Translations under genes and position numbers: made by a program
Part shown: positions 1 through 7,229 of the stretch, piece after piece
Numbering within the stretch: position 1 is the stretch's first letter
Layout: each line of letters begins with the position of its first letter
DNA from: Planctomicrobium sp.
GTDB lineage: Bacteria; Planctomycetota; Planctomycetia; Planctomycetales; Planctomycetaceae
Length of the DNA stretch: 11,238 bases
Assembly (NCBI GenBank): GCA_029259835.1
Contig: JAJDEL010000544.1
Span: 1 to 11,238, forward strand
Direction of reading: 5' to 3'
Notes under the pieces: generated by a model
What the model was told of the DNA's origin: nothing
The model's database searches: none
Seen by the model: only the letters and a program-made list of their open reading frames with translations

Positions 1-1671
1 GTCTCCCTGAAACTTTTCCTTCGAGACGCTCTCAGTTGGCTTCGGCGGTTCAGTTTGTTTCGGCGGTTCAGGAACCTTCGCTTCTGGATCAATGCGTTGT
101 AGCATATCAATCGAAACGGAATCCTTCGGATTTGCGGTGACAAGGAGTTCGAGTTGCGTTTGAGCAGCATCGTTATGACCAGCAGTCACGTAGTGATAAG
201 CCAAAACAAAACGAGCAGCCATGTCAGAGGAGTTCTTTTTGCAATAATCTTCAAGAGCGCGAAGATGTTCAGTGTAGACATCAACACTGGGGTATAGGCC
301 GCTCAAAGTTGTCCAATCCCAGCCTGGACCAACACTGAGGACTGCATAAAGCGTAGCAGCGGAGTCGTTATAGTTCTTTTGTGCAAAGGTGACGAGTGCG
401 CGGAATTCATGAATCGCAGTGTCGTTCGGAATTTCTTTCAAAGCAGCGTCTGTTGATTTCAGTGCGGCTGCATAATCTCCATCCATGAAATCAACGCGAG
501 CCTGATCGAAATTCGAGAGTCCTTCTTCAGAGACTCCCGGTGGAGGTTCTGTTGAAGCAGGGTCGGTCGCGAGTGTCGTTTCATCGGGTGTCATCACGAT
601 GGGCTGTGAGTAATTATAAGAAGTGGAGCTATTATCTACGTAATACGGGTTGGAATAGTCGTTGTATCCAAACGCCCAACCAACGCGGTTCACAGCCCAA
701 CTGGTCACACCAAACGCTGTCATCACTGGATAACGATCCCACCAATAGTTCAACCGACCACCTCCGTAATAACCTCCGTGCCAGTGTCCGTTATGCCAAC
801 CATGGTGATGACTATAATGATGGTCGTGCCAGTCGTCCCAACGATCCTGGCGATCATTGTATCGATCTTCACGGTTTCCCATTCGGTCGTCGGCGCGATC
901 ACCTCGATTGTTCATTCGATCATCGAGGCTACTCTTTCGATCATCGAAACTGGGGCGTTCCGTAGGACGATCTCCGATACCTGGTCGCTCTCCAGCTCCT
1001 GGTCGATTTCCAATTCCAGGGCGGTCTCCTCCACCACCTAATCCAGGGAGTGTTGCTGGTCGATCCCCAATATCAGGACGATTCGCTCCTCCTCCAGGTC
1101 GTGAAGGAAGTTGCGAAGGTCTTCCAGAACCACCTCCTGGAGTTGAAGGACGTGTGCTAGGTCTATCACCTCCACCAAAACTGGGACGTCCTGTATCGAT
1201 TCCGGGTCGCGTGCCAGGACGCGTCCCTGTGCCAGTTCCAGGACGTGTCCCAGGTTGAATGCTCGGTCGCTGTCCAGACCCCGGACGTGTTGATGGAATG
1301 GACGGTCGAGTTGACGGCCTGCTGGAAGGAATAGAAGGTCGAGTCGAAGGACGCGTTGATGGTCTGCTCGACGGAATCGATGGACGTGTCGAGGGTCGAC
1401 TCGATGGCATCGACGGTCGCGATGACGGTCGGCTAGGTGATGGTCTTGATGTCGGACGACTGATTGATGGTGATGATGGTCGCGAGACAGGTCGTGACGG
1501 TGCTCTACTGGGTGAAGGACGACTCATCCCTCCTCCGCCACCGAAACTGCGGCCGCCTCCACCGCCTCGTCCACCGCCACCGCCACCAAAACCGCGGGCG
1601 TGGACAATTTCTGCACCTAACAAAGAGACTGCAAAGCAAAGCAATACGATATTTAATTTTGATATGTTCAT
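1..1671 (-). CDS. Secreted Gly/Arg/Pro/Ser-rich protein with TPR-like repeats, C-terminus cut by window edge
   Basis: The frame is open for 557 codons from ATG at 1671 to the left edge without a stop, so the gene is partial at its 3' end. Residues 1-25 form a signal peptide ending in VHA before RG. Then come a Gly-rich stretch (27-48), a Ser/Arg/Pro array (49-128), a Gly/Arg/Pro region with RPGIG units (129-240), an Asp/Arg-rich segment (241-280), a His cluster (nine His in residues 282-298), and an aromatic segment (309-344) rich in Trp, Tyr and Gly. Residues 385-450 and 485-515 look like TPR helices (for example FMDGDYAAALKSTDAALKEI), followed by a Pro-rich tail with two EPPK units. Function is unknown; an exported surface or scaffold role is inferred. 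A second in-frame ATG lies two codons upstream (1677), and neither start has a clear ribosome site. The SnoaL-like gene lies 78 bp upstream on the same strand, so they may be co-transcribed. Confidence 0.88.
   Translation of the reverse strand, partial: MNISKLNIVLLCFAVSLLGAEIVHARGFGGGGGGRGGGGGRSFGGGGGMSRPSPSRAPSRPVSRPSSPSISRPTSRPSPSRPSSRPSMPSSRPSTRPSIPSSRPSTRPSTRPSIPSSRPSTRPSIPSTRPGSGQRPSIQPGTRPGTGTGTRPGTRPGIDTGRPSFGGGDRPSTRPSTPGGGSGRPSQLPSRPGGGANRPDIGDRPATLPGLGGGGDRPGIGNRPGAGERPGIGDRPTERPSFDDRKSSLDDRMNNRGDRADDRMGNREDRYNDRQDRWDDWHDHHYSHHHGWHNGHWHGGYYGGGRLNYWWDRYPVMTAFGVTSWAVNRVGWAFGYNDYSNPYYVDNSSTSYNYSQPIVMTPDETTLATDPASTEPPPGVSEEGLSNFDQARVDFMDGDYAAALKSTDAALKEIPNDTAIHEFRALVTFAQKNYNDSAATLYAVLSVGPGWDWTTLSGLYPSVDVYTEHLRALEDYCKKNSSDMAARFVLAYHYVTAGHNDAAQTQLELLVTANPKDSVSIDMLQRIDPEAKVPEPPKQTEPPKPTESVSKEKFQGD
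1294..1404 (-). repeat. Coding tandem repeat, SSRPSTRPSIP units
   Basis: Residues 90-126 of the left-edge protein are three consecutive copies of SSRPSTRPSIP. The middle copy is four residues longer because STRP is doubled. The copies are nearly identical as protein but use different codons (Arg as CGA, CGT, CGC, AGA and AGG; Ser as TCG, TCA, TCC, TCT, AGT and AGC). This suggests an old array kept by selection on the protein rather than a recent DNA slippage product. Looser RP/S units extend on both sides. Confidence 0.8.
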
Positions 1672-1749
1672 GATCATCGACTCGTAGTTCAAAGATGGAA
1701 AAATTGACGCTCAATCTGGCGAATTCACTTGGACTCCGCAGTCGTGTTA

Positions 1750-2715
1750 TCAAGGCCCAGTGAAAGGGGACGGTGAAGGAGGTCGGCGTACCATCGTGAC
1801 AGGCTCACTTCCACCACGAACGTCATCTCCAATAATAAGATTGCTGTATTGCCAAGTCAGCATTTCAGCGTCGATAATCTTATAGATTGCAGTGGATGTC
1901 ACAGTTTCACCTGAAGCACTCACGCCAGCACTGGTCAAAATCCAGCCATCATCAGTGCGCGTCCAAAATCCGGAAAAGAATCCGCCTTCGGAATCGAATG
2001 TCCAGGATCGGAGTTTTTTATGAACTGAGTCCCAGCCAGTCCGCTGTGTTCCGGACATCTGTCGTCCGTCATTCATTTGAACAGTAAATCTCCGCAGAAG
2101 ATAATTCCCATCCTCTGACCAATCACATTGAGTATTCACGACTGATTTGGAATCTTCATTGATCCATTCTCCAACCATCCAGGAGAGTTGAGAGAGCTGT
2201 TCGACTCGCCCCATTTCTTCTCTGGGAAAATCTTTCAGAATTGCAATTCGCCAAACACCATCGTCACTTTTATGATGAATCGCGACGTATCTATTGTGAT
2301 GTCGAGGTTGATTTGCAGAAGCAGAGGCGATGACTGTGCCTTCTTCAATTGCGACCGAATCTCCGAGAGACCGTACGCCATCAATGTGAATGGAATCGAT
2401 TAGTACGCCCGATGATCCAGCAAATGCCTCTTCAAAACGGGCAACAATCGCTGCACGCCCCGAAGTGCGGACCTTAAGTTCGTCGAGAAATTCTGCGTCT
2501 TCAGTAAACAACTCTCCGATCGCAGTGGCATCTCGCTTCGCGTATGCGTCGACGAATCGTTGAGCACTTTCCCAAAAAGGTTTCTCGTTTTCCGGGATTT
2601 CGAATGCTGCTTCTTTTTCTTCCGGCGCAGCAACATCTTGAGCCAGGGAGAAACAGGGGGTAGCGAGCAGAATAAAGAGACCAAGCAACGGCCCCGTTTG
2701 TGTACGCAAGAACAT
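1750..2715 (-). CDS. Exported SnoaL-like (SgcJ/EcaC-type) protein
   Basis: This is a 321-residue protein. Residues 1-25 are a signal peptide (basic start, hydrophobic LLGLFILLA, then SLA before QD). Residues about 45-165 resemble the SnoaL-like/DUF4440 fold of SgcJ/EcaC proteins: an N-terminal helix (FVDAYAKRDATAIGELF), then TEDAEFL, a helix with RFEEAFAG, and a strand ending in DDGVWRIAILKDFP. Residues about 175-312 form a second beta-rich domain starting WMVGEW, as in lipocalin-like or DUF1579-like proteins. The fold is common in enzymes and binding proteins, so the substrate cannot be told; an exported location is clear. A GTG codon at 2763 would add 16 residues before the signal peptide, but the ATG at 2715 has its own ribosome site and gives a standard signal peptide, so it is preferred. 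A promoter lies about 160 bp upstream. Confidence 0.82.
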   Translation of the reverse strand: MFLRTQTGPLLGLFILLATPCFSLAQDVAAPEEKEAAFEIPENEKPFWESAQRFVDAYAKRDATAIGELFTEDAEFLDELKVRTSGRAAIVARFEEAFAGSSGVLIDSIHIDGVRSLGDSVAIEEGTVIASASANQPRHHNRYVAIHHKSDDGVWRIAILKDFPREEMGRVEQLSQLSWMVGEWINEDSKSVVNTQCDWSEDGNYLLRRFTVQMNDGRQMSGTQRTGWDSVHKKLRSWTFDSEGGFFSGFWTRTDDGWILTSAGVSASGETVTSTAIYKIIDAEMLTWQYSNLIIGDDVRGGSEPVTMVRRPPSPSPFTGP

Positions 2716-2723
2716 GATCCAAG

Positions 2724-2730
2724 CCTCTTT
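2724..2730 (-). promoter_or_regulatory. Ribosome binding site that decides the start at 2715
   Basis: On the minus strand AAAGAGG sits 8 nt before the ATG at 2715. This supports that ATG over the in-frame GTG at 2763, which has no comparable purine tract upstream. Confidence 0.65.
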
Positions 2731-2873
2731 GAGACGAACTGATGTTGGAAGAAAACGTTTCACTTCATCAGAACTATCAAGCGAACTCCATTCAGCGAGG
2801 GCTTGATGAAGAAAAAAACAACGCAGTGAAAAGTGATATGAGTTTGAAGTGACGACCCCAGCAGACTTCGCCG

Positions 2874-2901
2874 ATTGTAGACTTAGAAATCAAATTATCA
2901 A
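2874..2901 (-). promoter_or_regulatory. Predicted sigma70-type promoter of the SnoaL-like gene
   Basis: The minus strand reads TTGATA (2896-2901), a 16-nt spacer, then TACAAT (2874-2879). Each hexamer matches five of six consensus bases. Transcription would start near 2867 and leave a leader of about 150 nt before the ATG at 2715. It lies downstream of the hairpin of the preceding gene, as expected for an independent transcription unit. Confidence 0.5.
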
Positions 2902-2989
2902 ATCAGGAGGACGGAAATCCCCGCATTTAAACCGCAGGACTTCCATCTGACGGATTATCTTAACAAGAAATAAATACAAACTCTGCCAA

Positions 2990-3018
2990 GAGAACGCCGC
3001 ATCAAGGCGCTCTCTTAG
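2990..3018 (-). terminator. Intrinsic terminator-like hairpin of the propeller gene
   Basis: Two 11-nt arms (2990-3000 and 3008-3018) flank a 7-nt loop. On the minus strand the arms AAGAGAGCGCC and GGCGTTCTCTT pair fully, with one G-U wobble; read on the plus strand the same position is an A-C mismatch, so the structure favours minus-strand RNA. A T-rich tail (GTTTGTATTTATTTCTTG) begins about 5 nt after the stem. It starts 86 nt past the stop of the propeller gene. The tail is interrupted rather than a pure U run. Confidence 0.55.
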
Positions 3019-3104
3019 AGTATTTTGAAACTTATTTGCTCCACGTAAAGAACTGAGAATACCTCCTCTCAACAGATCCAAACGGCTCGCAATAGTGATT
3101 CACC

Positions 3105-6100
3105 TCATTCGCTGCGCAATACTTTCACAGCATTGAGTAACGGCGTTCCCTGCTTCGGAACGAGAGCGATAGTAAGATTCTCGGTAATTTCAAAATCTTT
3201 GACTTCTTGGACAACAGCCGTTGCTGTTTTACCGTTGTTCTTGTCCAGAGTCACATCCTTTAGGACTGTTGTGCCATTGAATTGAACGTCAAATGTCGCG
3301 GCTGCTTGGTCCTTCGCTTCGCTGGCATTCGCGAGGTGCAGTTCGACGGAGAACGTTGCAGGTTTGTCGTCCTTGCCGAGTAACGGCAACGTGAGTTCGT
3401 TCAACCCTTCTGCCCAGGACGTATACAGCCATGGTGTTTGAGCACCTTCGATTGCCATCACTTTTTCGTTGATCGCGCGGTAGCCACCGCCACTTGCAAA
3501 CTTCGGCTTGACGTCCAATTTGACATCGAGTGATGTTTCCTGATACGCCTTGTAGCGAGGATAAGAAAGCCAAACCGTCCCGTGGGCATCTTTGCGGTCC
3601 CCGGGGGCTCCCAAGTTGAGGGCGAGGTGTTGAACCGGCGTTTTCGTTCCGACTGCACTGTAAATCGCCCAAGGTCTGCGAGCTTCTCGTGGTTCGAGAA
3701 CAATCGTTGAAGCAATTGAAAACAGGCAAACACAGCCAGCGCTCGCTTCGGGAATCATCACGAGACCATTGGCAGGAATTGCGTTGATCCAGCAACCGAG
3801 ACGATGACCAGCGAAGTGCCGCACACCTGCATCTTGTTCAAGGTCCATGAATCCTGTGAAGCCGGAACGGAACATAACCATTCCGGAATCAGCAGCAGTC
3901 AACATTCCGCAGTGGTGACCAGTTCTCATCATCGACCAGGGAACTTCCGCTCCAGTGATCGGATGCTTACGCGTTTGTTGTTCACCAGTTTTCAGATCGT
4001 ACATCCACGGTTCCGCCAGGACTTTTTCACCGACTAAAATTGGACGGCTGCGGTAGTTCGCATCCTTGGACCAGAGTTTGTATCCATCGTCAGCAGAAAG
4101 AGCGACAAGTCGCCGCCGCGAGAATTCTCCAGCAACAAACTGTCTCCAGTAGTGACCATTCGCGTTCGCACCACACAGGATGAGCGTGTCGTTCTGGTAC
4201 ATCAGGGTCAGCATTCCGCCGCCGATACCGATTTCGCTACAGTCAGTCACATCGACAGGTTTGGACCACAACACTTTTCCCGTTTGAGAATCAATCGCGA
4301 CCGCGCGACGCAAGTCGATCTTCTTCATTCGATCTTCGGCGATCTCGCGTTCTTTGCCTTCCAGATTTTCGAGTTCACTTTTGTCCTGGCGAAGAATCTC
4401 CGCCCGCTGCTCACTCGTAATCGTGCTATCAACAAAGAAGACACGCTTCGGGCCGATTGCAATCGTGTTATGCGAGATACTCGATCCCTGATAGTCCCAA
4501 AGGTGTTTTCCTGTTTTCAGGTCGATCGCAAAGACCCCGTCGGTCGCATCCTTCGTTCGGCGACCACGTCGGCGCGACCGCGCGTCAATGGAATCCATGA
4601 CTGTCGCGGTTCCAAACAACAAGTCTCCCTGAACGGCAACGTATGCCCATTCATGCTTGCCTTCTCGGCGAGATTCCGGGAGTTTGTGTATTCGGATAGC
4701 TTTTCCGGTTGCGGCGTCGAGTTCATGACATTCCTGGCCGACGAAGTGGTACAGGCGGTCATCCGTCGCTGTGAGGTTACCGGGACTGACGTTCATAAAG
4801 ACGCCGATTCGGATTCCTTCCGGATTGTCGTACTCCCACAAAAACAGGCCGTTGTAAGCATCGTAAGCGCGAATGTTTGTTTCACCTTGAACAAACAGTC
4901 GTCCGCCCACTGCAAGCGGTCCGACGGCTCCATCGTGGCGATTGACCATGTCGTCAATACCGGGATCTCCGTACCAGAGTACACCCAAGCCTCCTTTAAC
5001 CCGAGTGTCGTCACTCACAGCTGTGTTCGCTGAATTTCCGTATTGATGCGTCCAACTCCCCGCACCTGGAAGCATTCCACGAGAAAGTGTCGCCCAACCG
5101 TCGACAGATTTCTGAGTCACTTCAGAAGGAATGAGTTCCGTCGATTCGACAGCCTTCGTCACAACGCTGGCTGCTTCGGTCGCATTCCCCTGCGATGGCT
5201 GTCCGAGGCACATTACGCCACCGGCAGGTTTGAGATGGCGTAATACTAGAGCCGGGTCGGTTTGTGCTTTCCCTGTTTTTACGAATTGGTCACTCACAAT
5301 CAAATTCGCAAAATAGTTTGAATACGGGATATCCGCAGGATCGAATTGATGAACTGTGACTCGGTTTCCATAAAAACCGACCTTCGATAGGTTCTCGCGA
5401 GCCTTTGCCACATTCGCAGGATCGGATTCGATCATGTAAATTTCTAAATCACTTTGCTTAGCAAGTTCATAAGCGAGTTGGCCTTCCTCACCATCAATCA
5501 CTAGAGCGAAACCACGCGTCACACCAGTTTGCTCGATGATTTCCTTCGCGGCTTGTTGGTAAGCATCTGTTGTTGGAAATGTAGCAGCGACTTGTGAAGC
5601 GGCGTTCTTTGTTGGTGTGCCAGTAGCGGAAAATGAATAAAGAAACCCGGTTTCCGTACTGACAATGAGGTTGCCATCTGATACCGCGAATCCGCGAGCT
5701 TTTCCATCGACATCGACTTGCCAGACGACTTCTCCTGATTCTGCCGAGTACGCGGTAACTTTGTTATCACCTCCAACGAAAACGGCATTTTTAGTCGCAA
5801 GCAATGCGGCATCATCCGTCGTCTTAACTTGCCATGTGACGCCGACATCGGCGATCTTTTTCATTTCATTATTAGCATCTGTAATTTGCTTGCGAATCTC
5901 GTCAGCTTTGTCACCGGCGCCACGAAGCTTCCTAGACAAGCTGTAAACATCGTTTTCCAGCTTGTGCCGAATGCGGCTGTTGACGGCATATTCTTCGCGA
6001 TTCAGTCGAGCGACGACTGTTCCGGTCGCAACGTACGCGTCGCCACCAAGGACGGACATTTGCCGACCAGCGAACCAGCCGAATCCGACGTCCCCTTTTT

Positions 6101-7028
6101 GCTGTGTCATCGCCAACAAGTGATGTGGACCGCCAGAGTAGATTTGTCCATCTGCGAGCAAAGCCTTTGTCCCGCCAATGATTCCCCCTGCCGTGGAACG
6201 CCAGCTATGCGTGCGCTTATGAATGAGCTTTCCTGTCTTGCGATCAAATGCGGCAGGTAGTGAACGTCCCGAAGGAACGAACAGCAGGTCTTCGCTGGCG
6301 AGCAAATATCCTTGAGGAGAAAGGTCGTCGCGCCCGGCATCTTTCGTACTCAGATTGTCCTGTTTCCAGATGACCGAGCCATCCTTCGCATCGACTGCAT
6401 AGAGGTAAACATTTTCATGTGGAAAGATGCCAGCTCCAAAAAAAGCAACTCCGTCGTCGACAAGCACGCCTGTCCGAACCGGCCACCGTGAAGTCATTTC
6501 TCCACGTGCAAGCAACCAGTCCTCTTCCGATCCGGCGCGAAACTGCCAATTCAATTTTCCGTCCGCAGCATCAACACAATAAACATGACCATCGTCCGAC
6601 CCGAAATATACACGACCATCAACGACAGATGGTGCCAGGCGAATTGGAGCACCGGTGTAGAACGTCCATTCCGTCGCACCTGTCTTCAAGTCCATGCAAT
6701 GTAACTGATCATCGGCGGTTGAACCGAAGAAGAGCTTGCCACCGACGATGACTGGATGAAAAACGCCATCGAATTTGACGCGATGTCCCAGGAGTTTGCC
6801 TTCAACGACTCGTCCTTCTCCACTTGAAAACGAAAGATCAGGTGGCGCCGGAGATTCATACGTCCAAATCGACTTCAAAGGGAAGGAGATCGTTTCACTG
6901 CTGCCAGCCGCTCTGGCGTTGTTGCCGCGATAGGTCGGCCAGTCAGCCGCCTGAGTAAGCGACTGCCCAAGAGTCAGTAGAACGAGGAGCGTCAAGATGG
7001 CGGGACGGAACAAAGTGCGAGAAAGCAT
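3105..7028 (-). CDS. Giant secreted PQQ-like beta-propeller protein with methyltransferase-like insert
   Basis: This 1307-residue protein has a signal peptide (1-28, LTQAADW) followed by WPTYRG, typical of planctomycete PQQ-like proteins. Eleven propeller repeats of the form xDxxTGxxxW start near residues 111, 151, 211, 260, 426, 721, 769, 834, 911, 976 and 1009. Between the two blocks, residues about 485-655 resemble a class I methyltransferase (Rossmann) fold: VIDGEEGQLAYELA at motif I, then IYMIESDP, RVTVHQFD and ANLIVSD. Charged helical inserts occupy 345-395 and 870-905. A Cys-bearing segment (GHHCG, LGCW, AGCVC; Cys 1040, 1079, 1099, 1101) leads to a malectin- or carbohydrate-binding-like C-terminus (about 1140-1307). 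PQQ-enzyme activity cannot be claimed; a BamB-like or scaffold role is equally possible. AAAGGAG lies 5 nt before the ATG. It is divergent from the ABC cluster and followed by a hairpin terminator. Confidence 0.92.
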   Translation of the reverse strand: MLSRTLFRPAILTLLVLLTLGQSLTQAADWPTYRGNNARAAGSSETISFPLKSIWTYESPAPPDLSFSSGEGRVVEGKLLGHRVKFDGVFHPVIVGGKLFFGSTADDQLHCMDLKTGATEWTFYTGAPIRLAPSVVDGRVYFGSDDGHVYCVDAADGKLNWQFRAGSEEDWLLARGEMTSRWPVRTGVLVDDGVAFFGAGIFPHENVYLYAVDAKDGSVIWKQDNLSTKDAGRDDLSPQGYLLASEDLLFVPSGRSLPAAFDRKTGKLIHKRTHSWRSTAGGIIGGTKALLADGQIYSGGPHHLLAMTQQKGDVGFGWFAGRQMSVLGGDAYVATGTVVARLNREEYAVNSRIRHKLENDVYSLSRKLRGAGDKADEIRKQITDANNEMKKIADVGVTWQVKTTDDAALLATKNAVFVGGDNKVTAYSAESGEVVWQVDVDGKARGFAVSDGNLIVSTETGFLYSFSATGTPTKNAASQVAATFPTTDAYQQAAKEIIEQTGVTRGFALVIDGEEGQLAYELAKQSDLEIYMIESDPANVAKARENLSKVGFYGNRVTVHQFDPADIPYSNYFANLIVSDQFVKTGKAQTDPALVLRHLKPAGGVMCLGQPSQGNATEAASVVTKAVESTELIPSEVTQKSVDGWATLSRGMLPGAGSWTHQYGNSANTAVSDDTRVKGGLGVLWYGDPGIDDMVNRHDGAVGPLAVGGRLFVQGETNIRAYDAYNGLFLWEYDNPEGIRIGVFMNVSPGNLTATDDRLYHFVGQECHELDAATGKAIRIHKLPESRREGKHEWAYVAVQGDLLFGTATVMDSIDARSRRRGRRTKDATDGVFAIDLKTGKHLWDYQGSSISHNTIAIGPKRVFFVDSTITSEQRAEILRQDKSELENLEGKEREIAEDRMKKIDLRRAVAIDSQTGKVLWSKPVDVTDCSEIGIGGGMLTLMYQNDTLILCGANANGHYWRQFVAGEFSRRRLVALSADDGYKLWSKDANYRSRPILVGEKVLAEPWMYDLKTGEQQTRKHPITGAEVPWSMMRTGHHCGMLTAADSGMVMFRSGFTGFMDLEQDAGVRHFAGHRLGCWINAIPANGLVMIPEASAGCVCLFSIASTIVLEPREARRPWAIYSAVGTKTPVQHLALNLGAPGDRKDAHGTVWLSYPRYKAYQETSLDVKLDVKPKFASGGGYRAINEKVMAIEGAQTPWLYTSWAEGLNELTLPLLGKDDKPATFSVELHLANASEAKDQAAATFDVQFNGTTVLKDVTLDKNNGKTATAVVQEVKDFEITENLTIALVPKQGTPLLNAVKVLRSE

Positions 7029-7116
7029 TCTGTCTCCTTTAGGAAACGGCGTGGAAGGTGGGAGTGAGTATGCAGGTCCGAAGTTGATGGTAAACGACTC
7101 AAACGATCTGGTATGG

Positions 7117-7145
7117 TTGAATGGTCTACGAAACAGGAATATACT
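7117..7145 (+). promoter_or_regulatory. Predicted sigma70-type promoter of the plus-strand cluster
   Basis: TTGAAT (7117-7122), a 17-nt spacer and TATACT (7140-7145) form a near-consensus promoter in the 201-bp gap between the divergent genes. Transcription would start near 7152 and give a leader of about 78 nt before the ATG at 7230. It overlaps any longer N-terminus of the first gene, which argues for the shorter start. I saw no equally good promoter for the minus-strand propeller gene in this gap. Confidence 0.55.
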
Positions 7146-7218
7146 CTATCGTCTTCCTGCCCGACCGCCTACCATCTGCCAGAGAATTTGTCTTTGGTCA
7201 CACTAAATTACGAATTGC

Positions 7219-7222
7219 GGAG
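7219..7222 (+). promoter_or_regulatory. Ribosome binding site that decides the start at 7230
   Basis: GGAG lies 7 nt before the ATG at 7230. This start gives a hydrophobic export signal at once, whereas the in-frame ATG at 7113 would add 39 polar residues in front of it. Confidence 0.6.
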
Positions 7223-7229
7223 ATTGCTA

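Larger units (their letters stand above)
2716..3104. other. 389-bp intergenic region holding terminator and promoter
   Basis: This gap between the propeller gene and the SnoaL-like gene has no convincing gene. Going leftward on the minus strand it holds the terminator-like hairpin of the propeller gene (2990-3018), a sigma70-type promoter (2874-2901), and a leader of about 150 nt with a run of seven T near 2813. A 63-codon TTG-start frame (2890-3081, minus) spans the hairpin and resembles nothing I know, so I read it as chance. Confidence 0.6.

Noticed and set aside
857..1687. Plus-strand Pro/Gly/Arg-rich open frames opposite the left-edge protein
   Set aside because: They mirror the RPS and RPG repeats of the minus-strand gene, which alone has a signal peptide and a continuous frame into TPR-like sequence.
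2890..3081. 63-codon minus-strand frame with TTG start
   Set aside because: It spans the predicted terminator hairpin and the promoter's -35 end, resembles no family I know and has a rare start.
4152..5033. 293-codon plus-strand open frame inside the propeller gene
   Set aside because: It is antisense to a well-supported coding frame with recognisable propeller repeats, has no domain I recognise and lies wholly within the other gene; a shadow of codon bias.
7113..7229. N-terminal extension of the anchored protein from ATG 7113
   Set aside because: It overlaps the predicted -35 and -10 boxes and puts 39 polar residues in front of a signal sequence; the ATG at 7230 has a GGAG site.
7029..7229. 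Minus-strand promoter for the propeller gene
   Set aside because: TATATT-like and CATACT-like boxes exist, but none has a reasonable -35 partner at 16-18 bp, so no site is called.
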